Shown: positions 38,869-54,750 of the stretch, one piece after another
How the letters are laid out: each line of letters starts with the position of its first letter
Position numbering within the stretch: position 1 is the first letter of the stretch
Assembly (NCBI GenBank): GCA_036023115.1
Contig: JAYKKT010000079.1
Location: forward strand, 17,199,501-17,263,500
DNA: 64,000 bases
Source of the DNA: Brasenia schreberi
Taxonomy: Eukaryota; Streptophyta; Magnoliopsida; Nymphaeales; Cabombaceae
Direction: 5' to 3'
Made by a program: the position numbers and the translations under genes
Notes under the pieces: model-generated
Told to the model about the DNA's origin: nothing
What the model saw: the letters and a program-made list of their open reading frames with translations, nothing else
Databases searched by the model: none

Positions 38869-39636
38869 TGTGTGCCGTAAATGCTCAAAACACATCCATT
38901 CTCAAATCTACTTTATCATCTGAATCGTCCCATCTTTGTCAGTTATAACTATCCCTATATAAATTATCAATTTGATTATTTGGATACAACAACAACTGGA
39001 CCTTTTTCCAATGTAGACGGGGTGGATTATATGGTGGATTCTTTGTTTTCATAAACCTCGAGTGTGTGCGAGATTCCTCGGGCCGAGAGAGAGAGAGAGA
39101 GAACGAGAGAGAGAGAGAGATCCGGATCAAATATTCTATCCCTAATCGGTTTCTTAATCCCCTCCAGCTTCACCTCGCTGGTTGAGGGCCACTACCTTCC
39201 ATCCCTATCTTTACCTTCTCTCAGCATCTACAGGGCAGCCGTTGAAACGGTTAACGTGAGCAGATCCAGGACAAATATTCTATCCCTATCGAAACTCCTT
39301 CATGCCGAAGCCTCATTGCATCATTCCCAACCGAAACCCCTTCCCCTTGTAGTTGAACTAGTTCGAATCCAAATTCAATCTGTTTTGTCTCACGTCCACG
39401 CATGTTAGCCCCGGCAGCAATCCAACTTCCTTCCCCTTGCCATATTGGTCTAGCATTCCTTCTGCACCGTAGTACACACCAACTATAGTCATAATTGAGT
39501 TGCCCGTCGCTGTAGGAGAGCTTTATTCACGTAACACACATACATAGTCAATCCATACACGCAGAAACATCATGTATGTTTGTTCAAAGACGATTTAGTA
39601 AGGGAAAGCATCTGTTATCATATGCAAAAGCATGGT

Positions 39637-41745
<2,109 letters not shown>

Positions 41746-41882
41746 GCAGATTATTTGTCTCTCTCTCTCTCTCTCAATTTGTATGACTAGCTTTTGGTGA
41801 AGAAAGGAGGGGCTGCTGTAAAGTAATTGCAAGGGATTTGAAGGCTTACTTTGATACGTCTTAGTGAGGTCAAGATACCGAG

Positions 41883-41890
41883 TTTATATA
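41883..41890 (-). promoter_or_regulatory. TATA box of CP3
   Basis: TATATAAA on the minus strand, about 140 bases before the CP3 ATG, in the shared CTCACTCAATTGCCTATATA block. Confidence 0.6.
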
Positions 41891-41959
41891 GGCAATTGAG
41901 TGAGCGCCAAGTATCAACATCCTTGTTTTGCTTTTGACTTTTTAAAAACTGATAATATC

Positions 41960-44273
41960 CTTCTCGTTTAGACTTTAAGCCGCCCCCGGATACAACTGGA
42001 AGCTTGAAGCCGCCCCTGGATACCTAATTCATGTCTAAGTATTATATAAGATAAAACCGTCAAACTATTAGACTTGAAAATATTATTTTATATAAAACAT
42101 AAAGAATTGTATAAACTAAAACACACAAACTATTAGACTTGCAAAAACAATATTTTATACATAATGTATAAAGACTATATCTATTAATCTTGTGTAAGAA
42201 TTAGTATCTTGTTTGAAACTTGAGTGAACTCATAAATTGAGTGCATCAATCCCTTTTTTTGTAAATTGTGAGACGGTTTTTGAAAAAACTTAACACCGTC
42301 AAATGTTGAGTGTCAATGTCAAAAAGTCTTTTTCGATGGTTTATATTTAACTTGTGTCATTTTCAAGAGTTTTGCATGACGAAAATCCTCAAATGATTAC
42401 ACTGTAGGAAATTTAGCAACTCTTGACTAATTATTTTGTATGTTATAAATGGAAGGTCGAAGCCGAATGTATGACCTCCAATACCCAACAGCCAAACTAT
42501 TAGACTTGAAAATATTACTTTATGCAAAATATAAAGAATTGTATAAATCAAAACACATAAACAATTAAGCTTGCAAAACATTATTTTATAGAATTGTATA
42601 AATATTTTTTCTATTAATCATGTGTAAGAACTGGTACCTTGTTTGAAGTCTGAGTGAACTAAAAAATTGAACTTATTTGTATCCTCTAAGAATTGTGAGA
42701 TGGTTTTCTAAAAAATTGATACCACAAAATATTGAGTGTCGATGTTGAAAGGTCCTCCCTAGTGGTTTGAATTGAACTTATGTCATTTAGTAACTTTGGA
42801 CTAAATAATTTATATATTACAATTGGAAGGTTGAAGCCGAATGCACGCCCCAGTATCCAACTCAAGGCTAAGTATTCTACAAACTAAAACATGGAACCTA
42901 TTAGACTTTGAAAATATTACTTTGCACAAAACATAAAGAATTGTATAAAAGACATGAACTGTTAGACCAGGAAAATATTATTTTATATAATTGTATAAAG
43001 ACCATTTCTTTTAATCTTGTGTAAAAAATGGTATCTAGTTTGAAGCTTTAGTGAACACATAAATTGAGTATTTGTACCCTCTCTATAAATTGTGAGATGG
43101 TTTTCTCAAAAACTGATATTGTCAAATGTTGAGTGTTGATATTGAAAGGCCCTTTTCAATGGTTTAAACTTGTGTCGTTTCATGAGTTATGATAGTCGAA
43201 AATCCTCAAATGATTACATTGGAGGAAATTTAGCAACTTTTGACAAAATATTTTACATATTACAATTGGAAGGTTGAAGCCAAATACACGGCCCCTAATA
43301 CCCAACTCATGGCTAAGTATTGTATAAACCAAAACATGCAAACCATTAGACTTGAAAATATTACTTTATACCAAATATAACAAATTGTATAAACTAAAAC
43401 ACACAAACAATTTGGCTTGTAAGGCATTATGTTGTACAATTGTATAAATATTGTTTTTATTAATCTTTCATAAGAATTGGTACCTTTTGAAGGTTGAGTG
43501 AAATCGTAAATTGGGTGCTTCTCTACCATACACTCTCCATAAATTGTGATATGGTTTTTTGAAAAGCTCATATCATTGAATTTTGAGTGGCGATGTCGAA
43601 AAGTCCTTTTCAATGGTTTATATTTAACTTGTATTGTTTTCAAGAGTTATGACTCGCGAAAATACTAAAATGATTACATTGCAGAAAATTTTGCAACTTT
43701 TGACTAATTATTTTGTTGGATACAATTGGAAGGCCGAAGTTGAATGCATGACCTATAATATACAACTCTTGGCTAAGTATTGTATAAACGAAAAGAAACA
43801 AACTATTAGACTTCGAAAATATTTTGTTATACAAGACATAAAGAATTTTATAATTTAAAATACATAAACTATTAGCCAAATGTTGTATATGGGGGCCCAT
43901 GCATTCAACTTTTACCTTCAAATGTAACATGTAAAATAATTAGTGAAAAGTTGCTAAATTTCTTTCAATGTAATAATTTTTGGATCTTCGTAATTTAGAA
44001 CTCATGACAAAGACGCAAGTGAAATTTAAACCATTCAAAATCACCTTTCGACTTCGACACAATATTCAACGACATTAAATTTTCGAACACCATGTCATAA
44101 TTTTTAGAGAGGATATAGATGCACTCAATTTACGAGTTCACTCATGCGTCACACAAGGTACCAATTGTATAAAGTAATATTTTGGAAGTCTAATAGTTTG
44201 TGTGTTTAGATTTATATAATTCTTTCAGTTTTGTGTAAAGTGATATTTTTCAAGTCTAATAGTTTGTGTGTTT
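41960..44273. repeat. ~450-bp repeat array, block 2
   Basis: Forward units have the landmark GGAAGGTCGAAGCC or GGAAGGTTGAAGCC at about 42005 (partial), 42450, 42825, 43268 and 43728. They are followed by a reverse unit (43880-44160). Spacing is about 380-460 bp. Each unit also holds internal sub-repeats of about 65 bp built on TATTAGACTTGAAAATATTA and ACTAAAACACACAAACTATT. The block begins right behind the CP3 promoter and ends abruptly at the truncated CP5 edge. Confidence 0.9.
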
Positions 44274-44274
44274 T

Positions 44275-44638
44275 GGGGTCATGGAGTCCAGGGTTGTAGC
44301 CGGATGCCAGTGCCGATTGATAACTGCTATTAAAGGATGTTGCATTGGCTTTGGGGTCATGGAGTCTAGGGTTGTAGCCGGTGTAGGTCGACAGAACTCT
44401 TTAATGGTGAGGTCACCAAACTTATTGAGTTGGAGAGTGTACGTAGCGTTCTTCTTGTTGAATGCATCATTTTAAAATCCTCTTTGCTTCTCGTGATGTT
44501 ATAGAATTTTTGCCACCTCCCATAAAGATCCAAGAGGTGTTTCTCATCAACAAGATCCTCGGGATGAAAGGCAAATATATGAACACGAACAATGCCCAGA
44601 AAGGTGAGAAGCAATGCAAATGCAAGGCACTTCCCCAT
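44275..44638 (-). pseudogene. Protease 5' fragment CP5
   Basis: Begins MGKCLAFALLLTFLGIVRVH and keeps FYNITRSKED, then has a deletion and frameshift through the ERFNIN region. The later propeptide is recognisable in another frame. It stops before the mature domain: at 44274 the sequence switches straight into repeat array. A 78-bp tandem duplication sits at this broken end (GGGGTCATGGAGTC at 44275 and 44353). No exon 2-4 is present. Confidence 0.88.
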
Positions 44639-44811
44639 GTTGATTATTTTTCTCTCTCTCTCTCTCAATTTGTATGGAATTGCAAGGGATTTGAAGGCTT
44701 ACTTTGACCAGAAGGGAGCTTTTGGTGAAGAAAGGAGGGGTTGTCGGTAAAGGAATTGCAAGGGATTTGAAGGCTTACTTTGATACGTCTTACTGAGGTC
44801 AAGATACTGCA

Positions 44812-44819
44812 TTTATATA
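44812..44819 (-). promoter_or_regulatory. TATA box of CP5
   Basis: TATATAAA on the minus strand in the same CTCACTCAATTACCTATATA context as CP2 and CP3, though the gene is a fragment. Confidence 0.55.
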
Positions 44820-44869
44820 GGTAATTGAGTGAGCGCCAATTATCAACATCCTTGTTTTGCTTTTCACTT

Positions 44870-47800
44870 TTTAAAAAATGATAATATCCTTCTCATTTAA
44901 ATTTAACTTGTGTCCTTGTCACAAGTTTTGATCGACAAAAATCTTCAAATGATTAGATTACAGGAAATTTAGTAACTTTTGACTAATTATTTTACATGTT
45001 ACAATCGAAAGCTTGAAGCGCCATGGATACCTAATTCATGTCTAAGTATTATATAAACTAAAACCGGCAAACTATTAGACTTGAAAATATTATTTTATAT
45101 AAAATATAAAGAATTGTATAAACTAAAACACACAAACTATTAGACTTACAAAACAATATTTTATACATTACTGTATAAAGATTATTTCTATTAATCTTGT
45201 GTAAGAATTAGTATCTTGTTTGAAGCTTGAGTGAACTCATAAATTTAGTGCATCAGTCCCTTTTTCGTAAATTATGAGATGGTTTTTGAAAAAACTAATA
45301 CCATCAAATGTTGAGTGTCAATGTCAAAAAGTCATTTTCAATGGTTTATATTTAACTTGTGTCATTTTCAAGAGTTTTTGAATGACGAAAATCCTCAAAT
45401 GATTATACTGTAGGAAATTTAGCAACTCTTGACTAATTATTTTGCATGTTATAATTGGAAGGTTGAAGCCTAATGCATGACCCCCAATACCCAACGGCCA
45501 AACTATTAGACTTGAAAATATTACTTTATGCAAAATATAAAGAATTGTATAAATCAAAACACATAAACAATTAAGCTTGCAAAACATTATTTTATATAAT
45601 TGTATAAAGAAATTTTCTATTAATCATGTGTAAGAACTGGTACCTTGTTTGAAGTCTCAATGAACTCAAAAATTGAACGTATTTGTATCCTCTCTAAGAA
45701 TTGTGAGATGGTTTTCCAAAAAATTAATACCACAGAATATTGAGTATCAATGTCGAAAGGTCCTCTCTAGTGGCTTGAATTGAACTTATATCATTTTCAA
45801 GAGTTACACCGATGGAAATTTAGTAACTTTTGACTAATTATTTTATATGTTACAATTGGAACGTTGAAGTCGAATGCATGGCCCCCAATATCCAACTCAT
45901 AGCTAAGTATTCTACAAACTAAAACATAGAACCTATTAGACTTTGAAAATATTACTTTACACAAAACATAAAGAATTGTATAAAAGACAAACTATTATAT
46001 TTGGAAAATATTATTTTTTACAATTATATAAAGACCATTTATTTTAATCTTGTGTAAAAAATGGTATCTACTTTGAAGCTTTAGTGAACACATAAATTGA
46101 GTATTTATACCCTCTTTATAAATTGTGAGATGGTTTTCTAAAAAACTAATATCGTCGAATGTTGATTGTTGATGTTGAAAGGTGCTTTTCAATGGTTTGA
46201 ACTAGTGTTGTTTTCATGAGTTATGATAGTTGAAAAATCCTCAAATGATTACATGAGAGGAAATTTAGCAACTTTTGACTAATTATTTTGCATGTTACAA
46301 TTGAAAGGTCGAAGCCGAATGCATGTCCCCCAATACTCAACTCATGGCTAAGTATTGTATAAACCAAAACAAGCAAACTATTAGACTTGAAAATATTACT
46401 TTGTACAAAATATAAAGAATTGTATAAACTAAAACACACAAACTATTAGGCTTGGAAGGCATTATTTTGTAATATTGTATAAATGTTGTTTTCATTAATC
46501 TTTGTAAGAATTTGTACCTTGTTTGAAGCTTGAGTGAACTCGTAAATTGGGTGCTTCTCTATCATACTCTGTAAATTATGAGATTGTTTTTTGACAAACT
46601 AATACCGTTGAATTTTGAGTGTCATTGTGGAAAGGTCCTTTTAAATGGTTTACATTTAACTTGTGTTGTTTGGAAGAGTTATAACATTGCAGAAAATACT
46701 AAAATGATTACATTGCAGAAAATTTAGTAACTTTTGACTAATTATTTTGTTTGATACAATTGAAAGGCCAAAGTTGAATGCCTGACCTATGATATCCAAC
46801 TTTTGACTAAGTATTGTATAAACAAAAATAAACAAACTATTAGACTTCGAAAACATTTTGTTATACAAGACATAAAGAATTTTATAAACTAAAACGCGAA
46901 CTATTAGTCAAATGTTGGTTACGGGGGCCCACGCATTCGACTTTTACCTTTCAATTGTAACATGTAAAATAATTAGTGAAAATTTGTTAAATTTCTTCCT
47001 ATGTAATCATTTTTGGAGTTTCATGAGTTAGAACTCGTGACAATGACACAACTGAAATTTAAACCATTTAAAATGACCTTTCGACATCGATACAATATTC
47101 AGTGTATTAATTTTTTCGAACACCATGTCATAATTTATAGAGAGGGTATATAAGCACTCAATTTATGAGTTCACTCAAGCTTCACACAAGGTGCCAATTG
47201 TATAAAGTAATATTTTGGAAGTCTAGTAGTTTGTGTGTTTAGTTTATATAATTCTTTAAGTGTTGTGTAAAGTGATATTTTCCAAGTCTAATAGTGTGCA
47301 TGTTTTAGTTTATACAATGCTTAGCCTTCAGTAGTATATCGGTGGCCATGCACTGGGCTTCGACCATTCAATTGTAATATGCAAAATAATTACTCAGAAG
47401 TTGCTAAATTTTCCACAATGTAATCAATTTAGTATTTTCATGAAGCAGAACTCTTGAAAATGACAAATGTAAAATTTAAACCATTGAAAATGACTTCTTG
47501 ACATCGATACTCAATATTTGACGGTATTAGTTTTCCAAAAACCATCTCACAATTTATAGAGAAGGTATAGATGCACTCGATTTATGAGTTCACTCAAGCT
47601 TAAAACAAGGTACCGGTTCTTAATATTGAGCACGTTATAACTGGAAGGTCGAAGCCGAATGCACGGTCCATAATATCCAACTCAAGGTTAAGCACGGTAT
47701 AAAGTAAAACAGGCAAACTATTAGACTTGAAAAATATTACTTTATACAAAATATAAAGAATTATATAAACTAAAACACACAAAGAATTAAGCTTAAAAAA

Positions 47801-50800
47801 TATTATTTTATACAATTATATAAAGACTTTATCTATTAATCATGTGTAAGAATTGTTACATTGTTTGAAGTATCAGTGAAGTCATAAATTGAGCGTATTT
47901 GCATCCTCTGAGAATTGTGAGATAGTTTTTAAAAAAACTAATGCCATCGAATATTGAGTGTCGATGTCGAAAGGTCTTATCTAGTGGTTTTAATTTAACT
48001 TATGTCATTTTTGAGAGTTTTTACTAACAAAAATCCAACAATGATTACATTGGTGAAAATTTAGTGACTTTTGACTAATTATTTTACATGTCACAATTGG
48101 AAGGTTGAAGCCGAACGCATAGCCCCCAATATCCAACTCAAGGCTAAGTATTCTACAAACTAAAACATGCAACCTATTAGACTTTAAAAATACTACTTTA
48201 CACAAAACATAAAGAGTTGTATAAAATACACGAACTATTAGACTTGAAAAATATTATTTTTTACAATTGTATAAAGACCATTTCTTTTAATCTTGTGTAA
48301 AAAATGATATATAGTTTGAAGCTTTAGTGATCACATAAATTGAGTATTTGTACCCTCTATAAATTGTGAGATGATTTTCTGAAAAACTAACATCATCTAA
48401 TGTTGAGCGTTGATGTAGAAAGGTCCTTTTCAATGGTTTAAACTTGTATCGTTTTCATGAGTTATGATAGACAAGAAATCCTCAAATGATTACATTAGAG
48501 GAAATTTAGCAACTTTTGACTAATTATTTTGCATGTTACAATTGGAAGGTAGAAGCCGAATGCACAATCCCCAATACCCAACTCATGGCGAAGTATTGTA
48601 TAAACAAAAACATGCAAACTATTAGACTTGAAAATATTACTTTATATAAAATATAACAAATTGTATAGACTAAAACACACAAACTATTAGGCTTGCAAGG
48701 CATTATTTTGTACAATTGTATAAATACTGTTTTTATTAATCTTTTGTAAGAATTGGAACCTTGTTTGAATCTTGAGTGAACTCGTGAAAATCCAACAAAT
48801 ATTACATTGTTGGAAATTTATTAACTTTTGACTAATTATTTTCATGTTACAAATGAAAGGTTGAAGCCGAACGCACGGCCCCCAATATCCAACACAAGGC
48901 TAAGTATTGTACAAACTAAAACATGCAATCTATTAGACTTTGAAAATATTAGTTTACAAAAAACATAAATTTTTTTATAAAACACATCAACTATTAGACT
49001 TAGAAAATATTATTTTATACCATTGTATAAAGACCATTTCTTTTAATATTTTGTAAAAAATGGTATCTAGTTTGAACTAAAACATAAAGAATTTTATAAA
49101 CTAAAACACACAAACTATTAGTCAAATATTGGATACGGGGGGCCATGCATTAGACTTTTACCTTCCAATTCTAACATGTAAGATAATTAGTGAAAAGTTG
49201 CTAAATTTCTTTCCATGTAATCATTTTTGGATTTTCATGAGTTAGAACTCGTGACAATGACGCAAGTGAAATTTAAACCATTCAAAAGGACCTTTCAACA
49301 TCGACACAATATTCAATGGTATTAGTTTCTTCAAACACCATGTGATAATTTATAGAGAGAGTATAGATGCACTCAATTCACGAGTTTACTCAAGCTTCAC
49401 ACAAGGTGCCAATTGTATAAAGTAATATTTTACAAATCTAATAGTTTGTGTATTTTAGTTTACATAATTCTTTATGTTTTGTGTAAAGTGATGTTTTCCA
49501 AGTCTAATAGTTTGCATGTAAAGTGATGTTTTCCAAGTCCAATACTTAGCCTATGGGGGGCCATGCATTGGGATTCGACCTTCATATTGCAACATGTAAA
49601 ATAATTACATCAAAGTTCCTAAATTTCATGCAATGTAATCTTTTTTGGATTTTTGTGAGTTAGAACTCTTTAAAATGACACATAAAATTTAAACCATTGA
49701 AAGGACTTTTTGACAATACTCAACATTTGACGGTATTAGTTTTCCAAAAACCATCTCACAATTTATACATAAGGTACAGATGCACTCAATTTATGAGTTC
49801 ACTCAAGCTTAAAACAAGATATCAATAAGGTCAAATCCGAATGCATGGTCCCCAATATCCAACTCAAGGTTAAACACTATATAAAGTAAAACAAGCAAAC
49901 TATTAGTCAAATGTGGGGCCGATGCATTCACCTTCCATTTGTAATATGCAAAATAATTAGTTAAAAATTGCTAAATTTCAAATGTATGTTATCATTTTAG
50001 GATTTTCGTTGGTTAGAACTCATCATAACAACACAAGTGAAATTTAAATCATTCAAAAGGACCTTTCGATATCAACACAACATTAAACACTATTAGTTTT
50101 TTCGACCAACATATCACAATTTGCAGTTAGCATATAGATGCACATAATTTATGAGTTCACTCAAGCTTGACACAAGGTGTCAATTGTATATGAAGTAAAG
50201 TTTTGCATGTCTAATAGTTTGGGTGTTTTAGTTTGTATAATTCATTATATTTTGTATAAACTAATATTTTCAAGTCTAATAGTTTCTATATTTTTGTTTA
50301 CACAATACTTAGTCATGAGTTGGATACCGGGGGCCATGCATTCGGCTTCGACCTTTCAATTGTAACATGCAAAATAATTAGTCAAAAGTTTTTAAATTTC
50401 TTACAATGTAATCATTTGAGAATTTTTGTGAGTTAGAACTCTTGGAAATGACACAAGTTAAATTTAAAACAATGAAAAAGACTTTCTGATATCAATACTC
50501 AACATTTGGCGGTATTAATTTTCCAAAAACCATCTCACAATTTATAAAGAAGGTATAGATGTACTCAATTTATGAGTTCACTTAAGCTTCAAATAAGGTA
50601 CCGGTTATTACACAAGATTAATATAAATAGTCTTTATACAATATGTATAAATAAATATTTTGCAAGTCTAATAGTTTGAGTGTTTTAGTTTATACAATTC
50701 TTTATGTTTTGTATAAAGTAAAAATTTTCACATTTAATAGTTTTCCTATTTTAGTATACAATGTTTAGCCATGAGTTGGATACCAAGGGTTGTGTATTCG

Positions 50801-53800
50801 GCTTCAACCTTCCAATTGTAGCATGCAAAATAATTACTTAAAAGTTACTAAATTTCCTGCATTGTAATCATTTTAGGATTTTCATCAGTCATAACTCTCG
50901 AAAATGCATAGGTTAATTTTAAAACATTGGAAAGGACCTTTCAACATCAACAAAGAACATTTGAAGGTTTTAGTTTTTCTGAAAACCATCTCATAATTTA
51001 CTACGAGGGTAAAGACGCATTCAATTTATGAGTTCACTCAAGCTTCAAACAAGGTACTAATTCTTACACTACATTAATTGAAAGTCTTTATACAATTGTA
51101 TAAAAGAATGTTTAATGAGTGACGATGTCGAAAGGTCCACTCCTATTGTTTAAATTTAACTTGTGTCATTTTCAAGAGATATGACTAACAAAAATCCTAA
51201 AATGATTACATTGTAGGTAGCAACTTTTGAGTAATTATTTTGCATGTTACAATTGGAAGGTCGAAGCTAAATGCATGACCCCAGTATTCAACTCAAGGGT
51301 ATAAAGTACAACAAGCAAACTATTAGACTTGAAAAATATTACTTTATACAATACATAAAGAATACACTAAAACAAGTAAACTATTAGTCAAATGTGGGAA
51401 ACTTGGGCCTGTGAATTCAACTTTGACATTCTAATTGTAACATGCAAAAAAATTAGTGAAAAAATTAGTAAATTTCCTGTGTATAATGATTTTAGGATTT
51501 TCATGGGCCAAAACTCGTGACAACAATACAAGTGAAATTTAAACCATTCAAAAAGACCTTTTGACAACGACACAACATTCAACAGTATTAGGTTTTTTGA
51601 GCACCATGTCCCAATTTACAAAGAGGGTATATATGCACACAATTTATGAGTTTACCCAATCTTCACACAAGGTGCCAATTTTTATGCGGACTAATAAAAA
51701 TAGTCTCTATACAATTGTATAAAGTAATGTTTTGCAGGTCTAATAGTCTATGCGTTTTAGTTTGCACAATTCTTTATGTTTTGTATAAAGTAAAATGTTC
51801 TAAGTATAATAGTTTGCCTGTTTTAGTTTATATAATACTTAGCCACGAGTTGGATATGGAGAGTCATATATTCGGCTTCAACCTTCTAATTGTAGCATGC
51901 AAAATAATTACTCAAAAGTTACTAAATTTTCTTTAATGTAATCATTTTAAGATTTTCATTAGTAACAACTCTTGAAAATGCACATGTTAAATTTAAACCA
52001 TTGAAAATGACCTTTCGACATTGGCACTCAACATTCGATGGTGTCAATTTTTTGAAAACCATCTCACAATTTATTGAGAGGGTAGAGACACACTCAATTT
52101 ACGAGTTCACTCAAGCTTCAAATAAGGTACTAATTCTTACACAAGATTAATTGAAAGTCTTTATACAATTGTATAAAAGAATGTTTAATACATAATGTTT
52201 AAAGCTTGAGTGAACTCATAAATTGAGTGAATATGTACCCTCTCTATAAATTGTAAGATGATTTTCAGAAAAACTAATATTGTTGAATGTTTAGTGTCCA
52301 TGTCGAAAGGTCCTTTTGAATGGTTTAAATTTAACTTGTGTGTTTTCGAGAGTAATGACTAATAAAAATTGTAAAATAATTATATTGTAGGAAATTTAGC
52401 AACTTTTGAGTAATTATTTTGCATGCTACAACTGAAACGTTGACGTTGAATGCACCTCCATTGTTATCCAACTCATGGCTAAGTATTGTATGAACTAAAA
52501 GAGGCAAACTATTAGACTGAAAAAAATCTACTTTATACAAAATATAAAGAATTGTATAAACTAAAACAAACAAATGATTAGACTTGCATACATTGTTTTA
52601 TACAGTTGCATAAAGACTACTATTAATCTTGTGAAAGTGCTAGTTCCTCATTTGAAGCTTGAGTGAACTAGTAGATTAAGTTCATCTCTACCCTCTCCAT
52701 AAATTGAGTTCATAGGAGAGAGAGGGAGAGAGAGAGACAAAGAGAGACTAGCTAGATATTATATCCCAAATTGGTCCTTTAATATCTAGCTCATGGCTAA
52801 GTATTGTATAAAGGCAAACTATTAGAATTGAAAATATTACTTTAAACAAAACATAAAGAATTCTATAAACTAAAACACACAAACAATTAAGCTTGCAAAA
52901 TAATATTTTATACAATTGTATAAAGACTATTTCTATTAATCATATGTGAGAATTGGTACCCTGTTTGAAGTCTAAGTGAACTCACAAATTGAGTGTATTT
53001 GTACCCTCTATGCAAATTGTGAGATGGTTTTCAGAAAAACTAATACCATCAAGTATTGAGTGTCGATGTTGAAAGGTCTTCTCCTGTGGTTTAAATTTAA
53101 CTTTTGTCATTTTCAAGAGTTAAGACAACAAAAACACTAAAATAATTATATTGGAGGTAGCAATGTTTGAGTAATTATTTTGTATGTTACAACTAGAAGG
53201 TCGAAGCTAAATGCACTACCCCAGTATCCAACTCAAGGGTATAAAGTAAAACAAGCAAACTATTAGTCTTGAAAAATATTACTTTATACAAAACATAAAG
53301 TATTATATACACTAAAATAAGCAAACTATTAGTCAAATGTGGGAAACTGGGGCCTGTGGATTCGGCTTTGACCTTCTAATTGTACCATGCAAAATAATTA
53401 GTGAAAAGTTACTAAATTTCCTGTGTGTAATCATTTTAGAATTTTCGTGAGTCAAAACTCATGACAATGACACAAGTGAAATTTAAATTATTCAAAATGA
53501 CCTTTCAACATCGACACAACATTGAACAATATTAGTTTTTTCGAACACCGTGTCACAATTTAGAGAGAGGGTATAGTTGCACACAATTTATGAGTTCACT
53601 CAAGCATCACACGAGGTGCCAATTTTTACTGATACTAATAAAAATAGTCTTTATACAATTGTATAAAGTAATGTTTTGCAAGTCTTATAGTTTGTGTGTT
53701 TTAGTTTATATAATTCTTTATGTATAAAGACTACTTCTATTAAGAAAATATTGGTACCTTGTTTGAAGCTTGAGTGAACTCGTAAATTGAAATCATCTCT

Positions 53801-54750
53801 ACCTTCTCTCTAAGTTGTGAGATGGTTATCCAAAAAAACATGTCATTGAATGTTGAGTATCGATGTTGAAAGGTCCTTTTTAATGGTTTATTTATATTGT
53901 AGGAAATTTAGCAATTTTTGACTAATTAGTTTATTTGATACAATTGGAAGGTCAAAGTTGAATGCACAACCCATGATATACAACTCTTGGCTAAGTATTG
54001 TATAAACAAAAACAGACAAACTATTAGACTTAGAAAATATTATGTTATAGAAGATATAAAGAATTTTATAAACTAAAAGACAAAAACTATTAGTCAAATG
54101 TTCGATATTGGGGCCTATGCATTCGGCATTTACCATCCAATTGTAACTTGTAAAATAATTAGTGAAAAGTTGCTAAATTTCTTGCTATATAATCATTTTC
54201 AGATTTTCGTCACTAAGTACTCGTGACAATGACGCAAGTGAAATTTAGACCATTGAAAAAGACCTTTCGACATCGACACAATATTCAGCGGTATTAATTT
54301 TTTTGAGCACCATGTCACAATTTATAGAGAGGGTATAGATGCACTCATTTTACAAATTCACTGAAGCTTCACACAAGGTACCAATTTTTACACAAATTAA
54401 TAGAAATAGTCTTTATACAAAGGTGTAGAACAATGTTTTGCAAGTCTAGTAGTTTGCTTGTTTTAGTTTGTACAATTCTTTATGTTTTGTATAAAGTAAA
54501 AAAATTCAAGTCTAATAGTTTGGCTGTTTTAGTTTATACAATACTTAGCCATGAGTTGGATATCGAGGGTCGTGCATTCGGCTTCAACCTTCCAGTTGTT
54601 GTATGAAAAATAATTATTCAAAAGTTACTAAATTTCCTACAATATAATCATTTTAGGATTTTCATTAGTCTTGACTCTTGAAAATGCACAAGCTAAATTT
54701 AAACCATTGAAAAGGACCTTTTGACATCACACTTAACATTCGATGGTATG
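44870..54750. repeat. ~450-bp repeat array, main block
   Basis: About 22-25 degenerate units occur in runs of both orientations. Forward landmarks (AAGGTNGAAGCCGAATGCA) lie near 45010, 45465, 45865, 46305, 46765, 47645, 48100, 48548, 48858, 49830, 51260, 52440, 53198 and 53950. Reverse landmarks (CATTCGGCTTCGACCTT-like) lie near 46930, 47355, 49155, 49575, 49925, 50340, 50790, 51410, 51870, 53355, 54118 and 54570. The forward run 44870-47100 parallels 41960-44160, so this part was duplicated together with the CP5/CP3 promoter. Minus-strand frames of 60-95 codons recur (IISQKLLNFLQCN). The array ends sharply near 54750. Confidence 0.9.
52718..52747. repeat. (GA)n microsatellite inside the array
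   Basis: An interrupted GAGAGAGAGGGAGAGAGAGA tract with about 60 bases of non-array sequence, interrupting one repeat unit. Confidence 0.8.

Noticed and set aside
41960..54750. Array considered as a CRISPR array or rDNA spacer
   Set aside because: Units are long (~450 bp), degenerate and bidirectional, without constant short repeats and unique spacers. No rRNA sequence is present.
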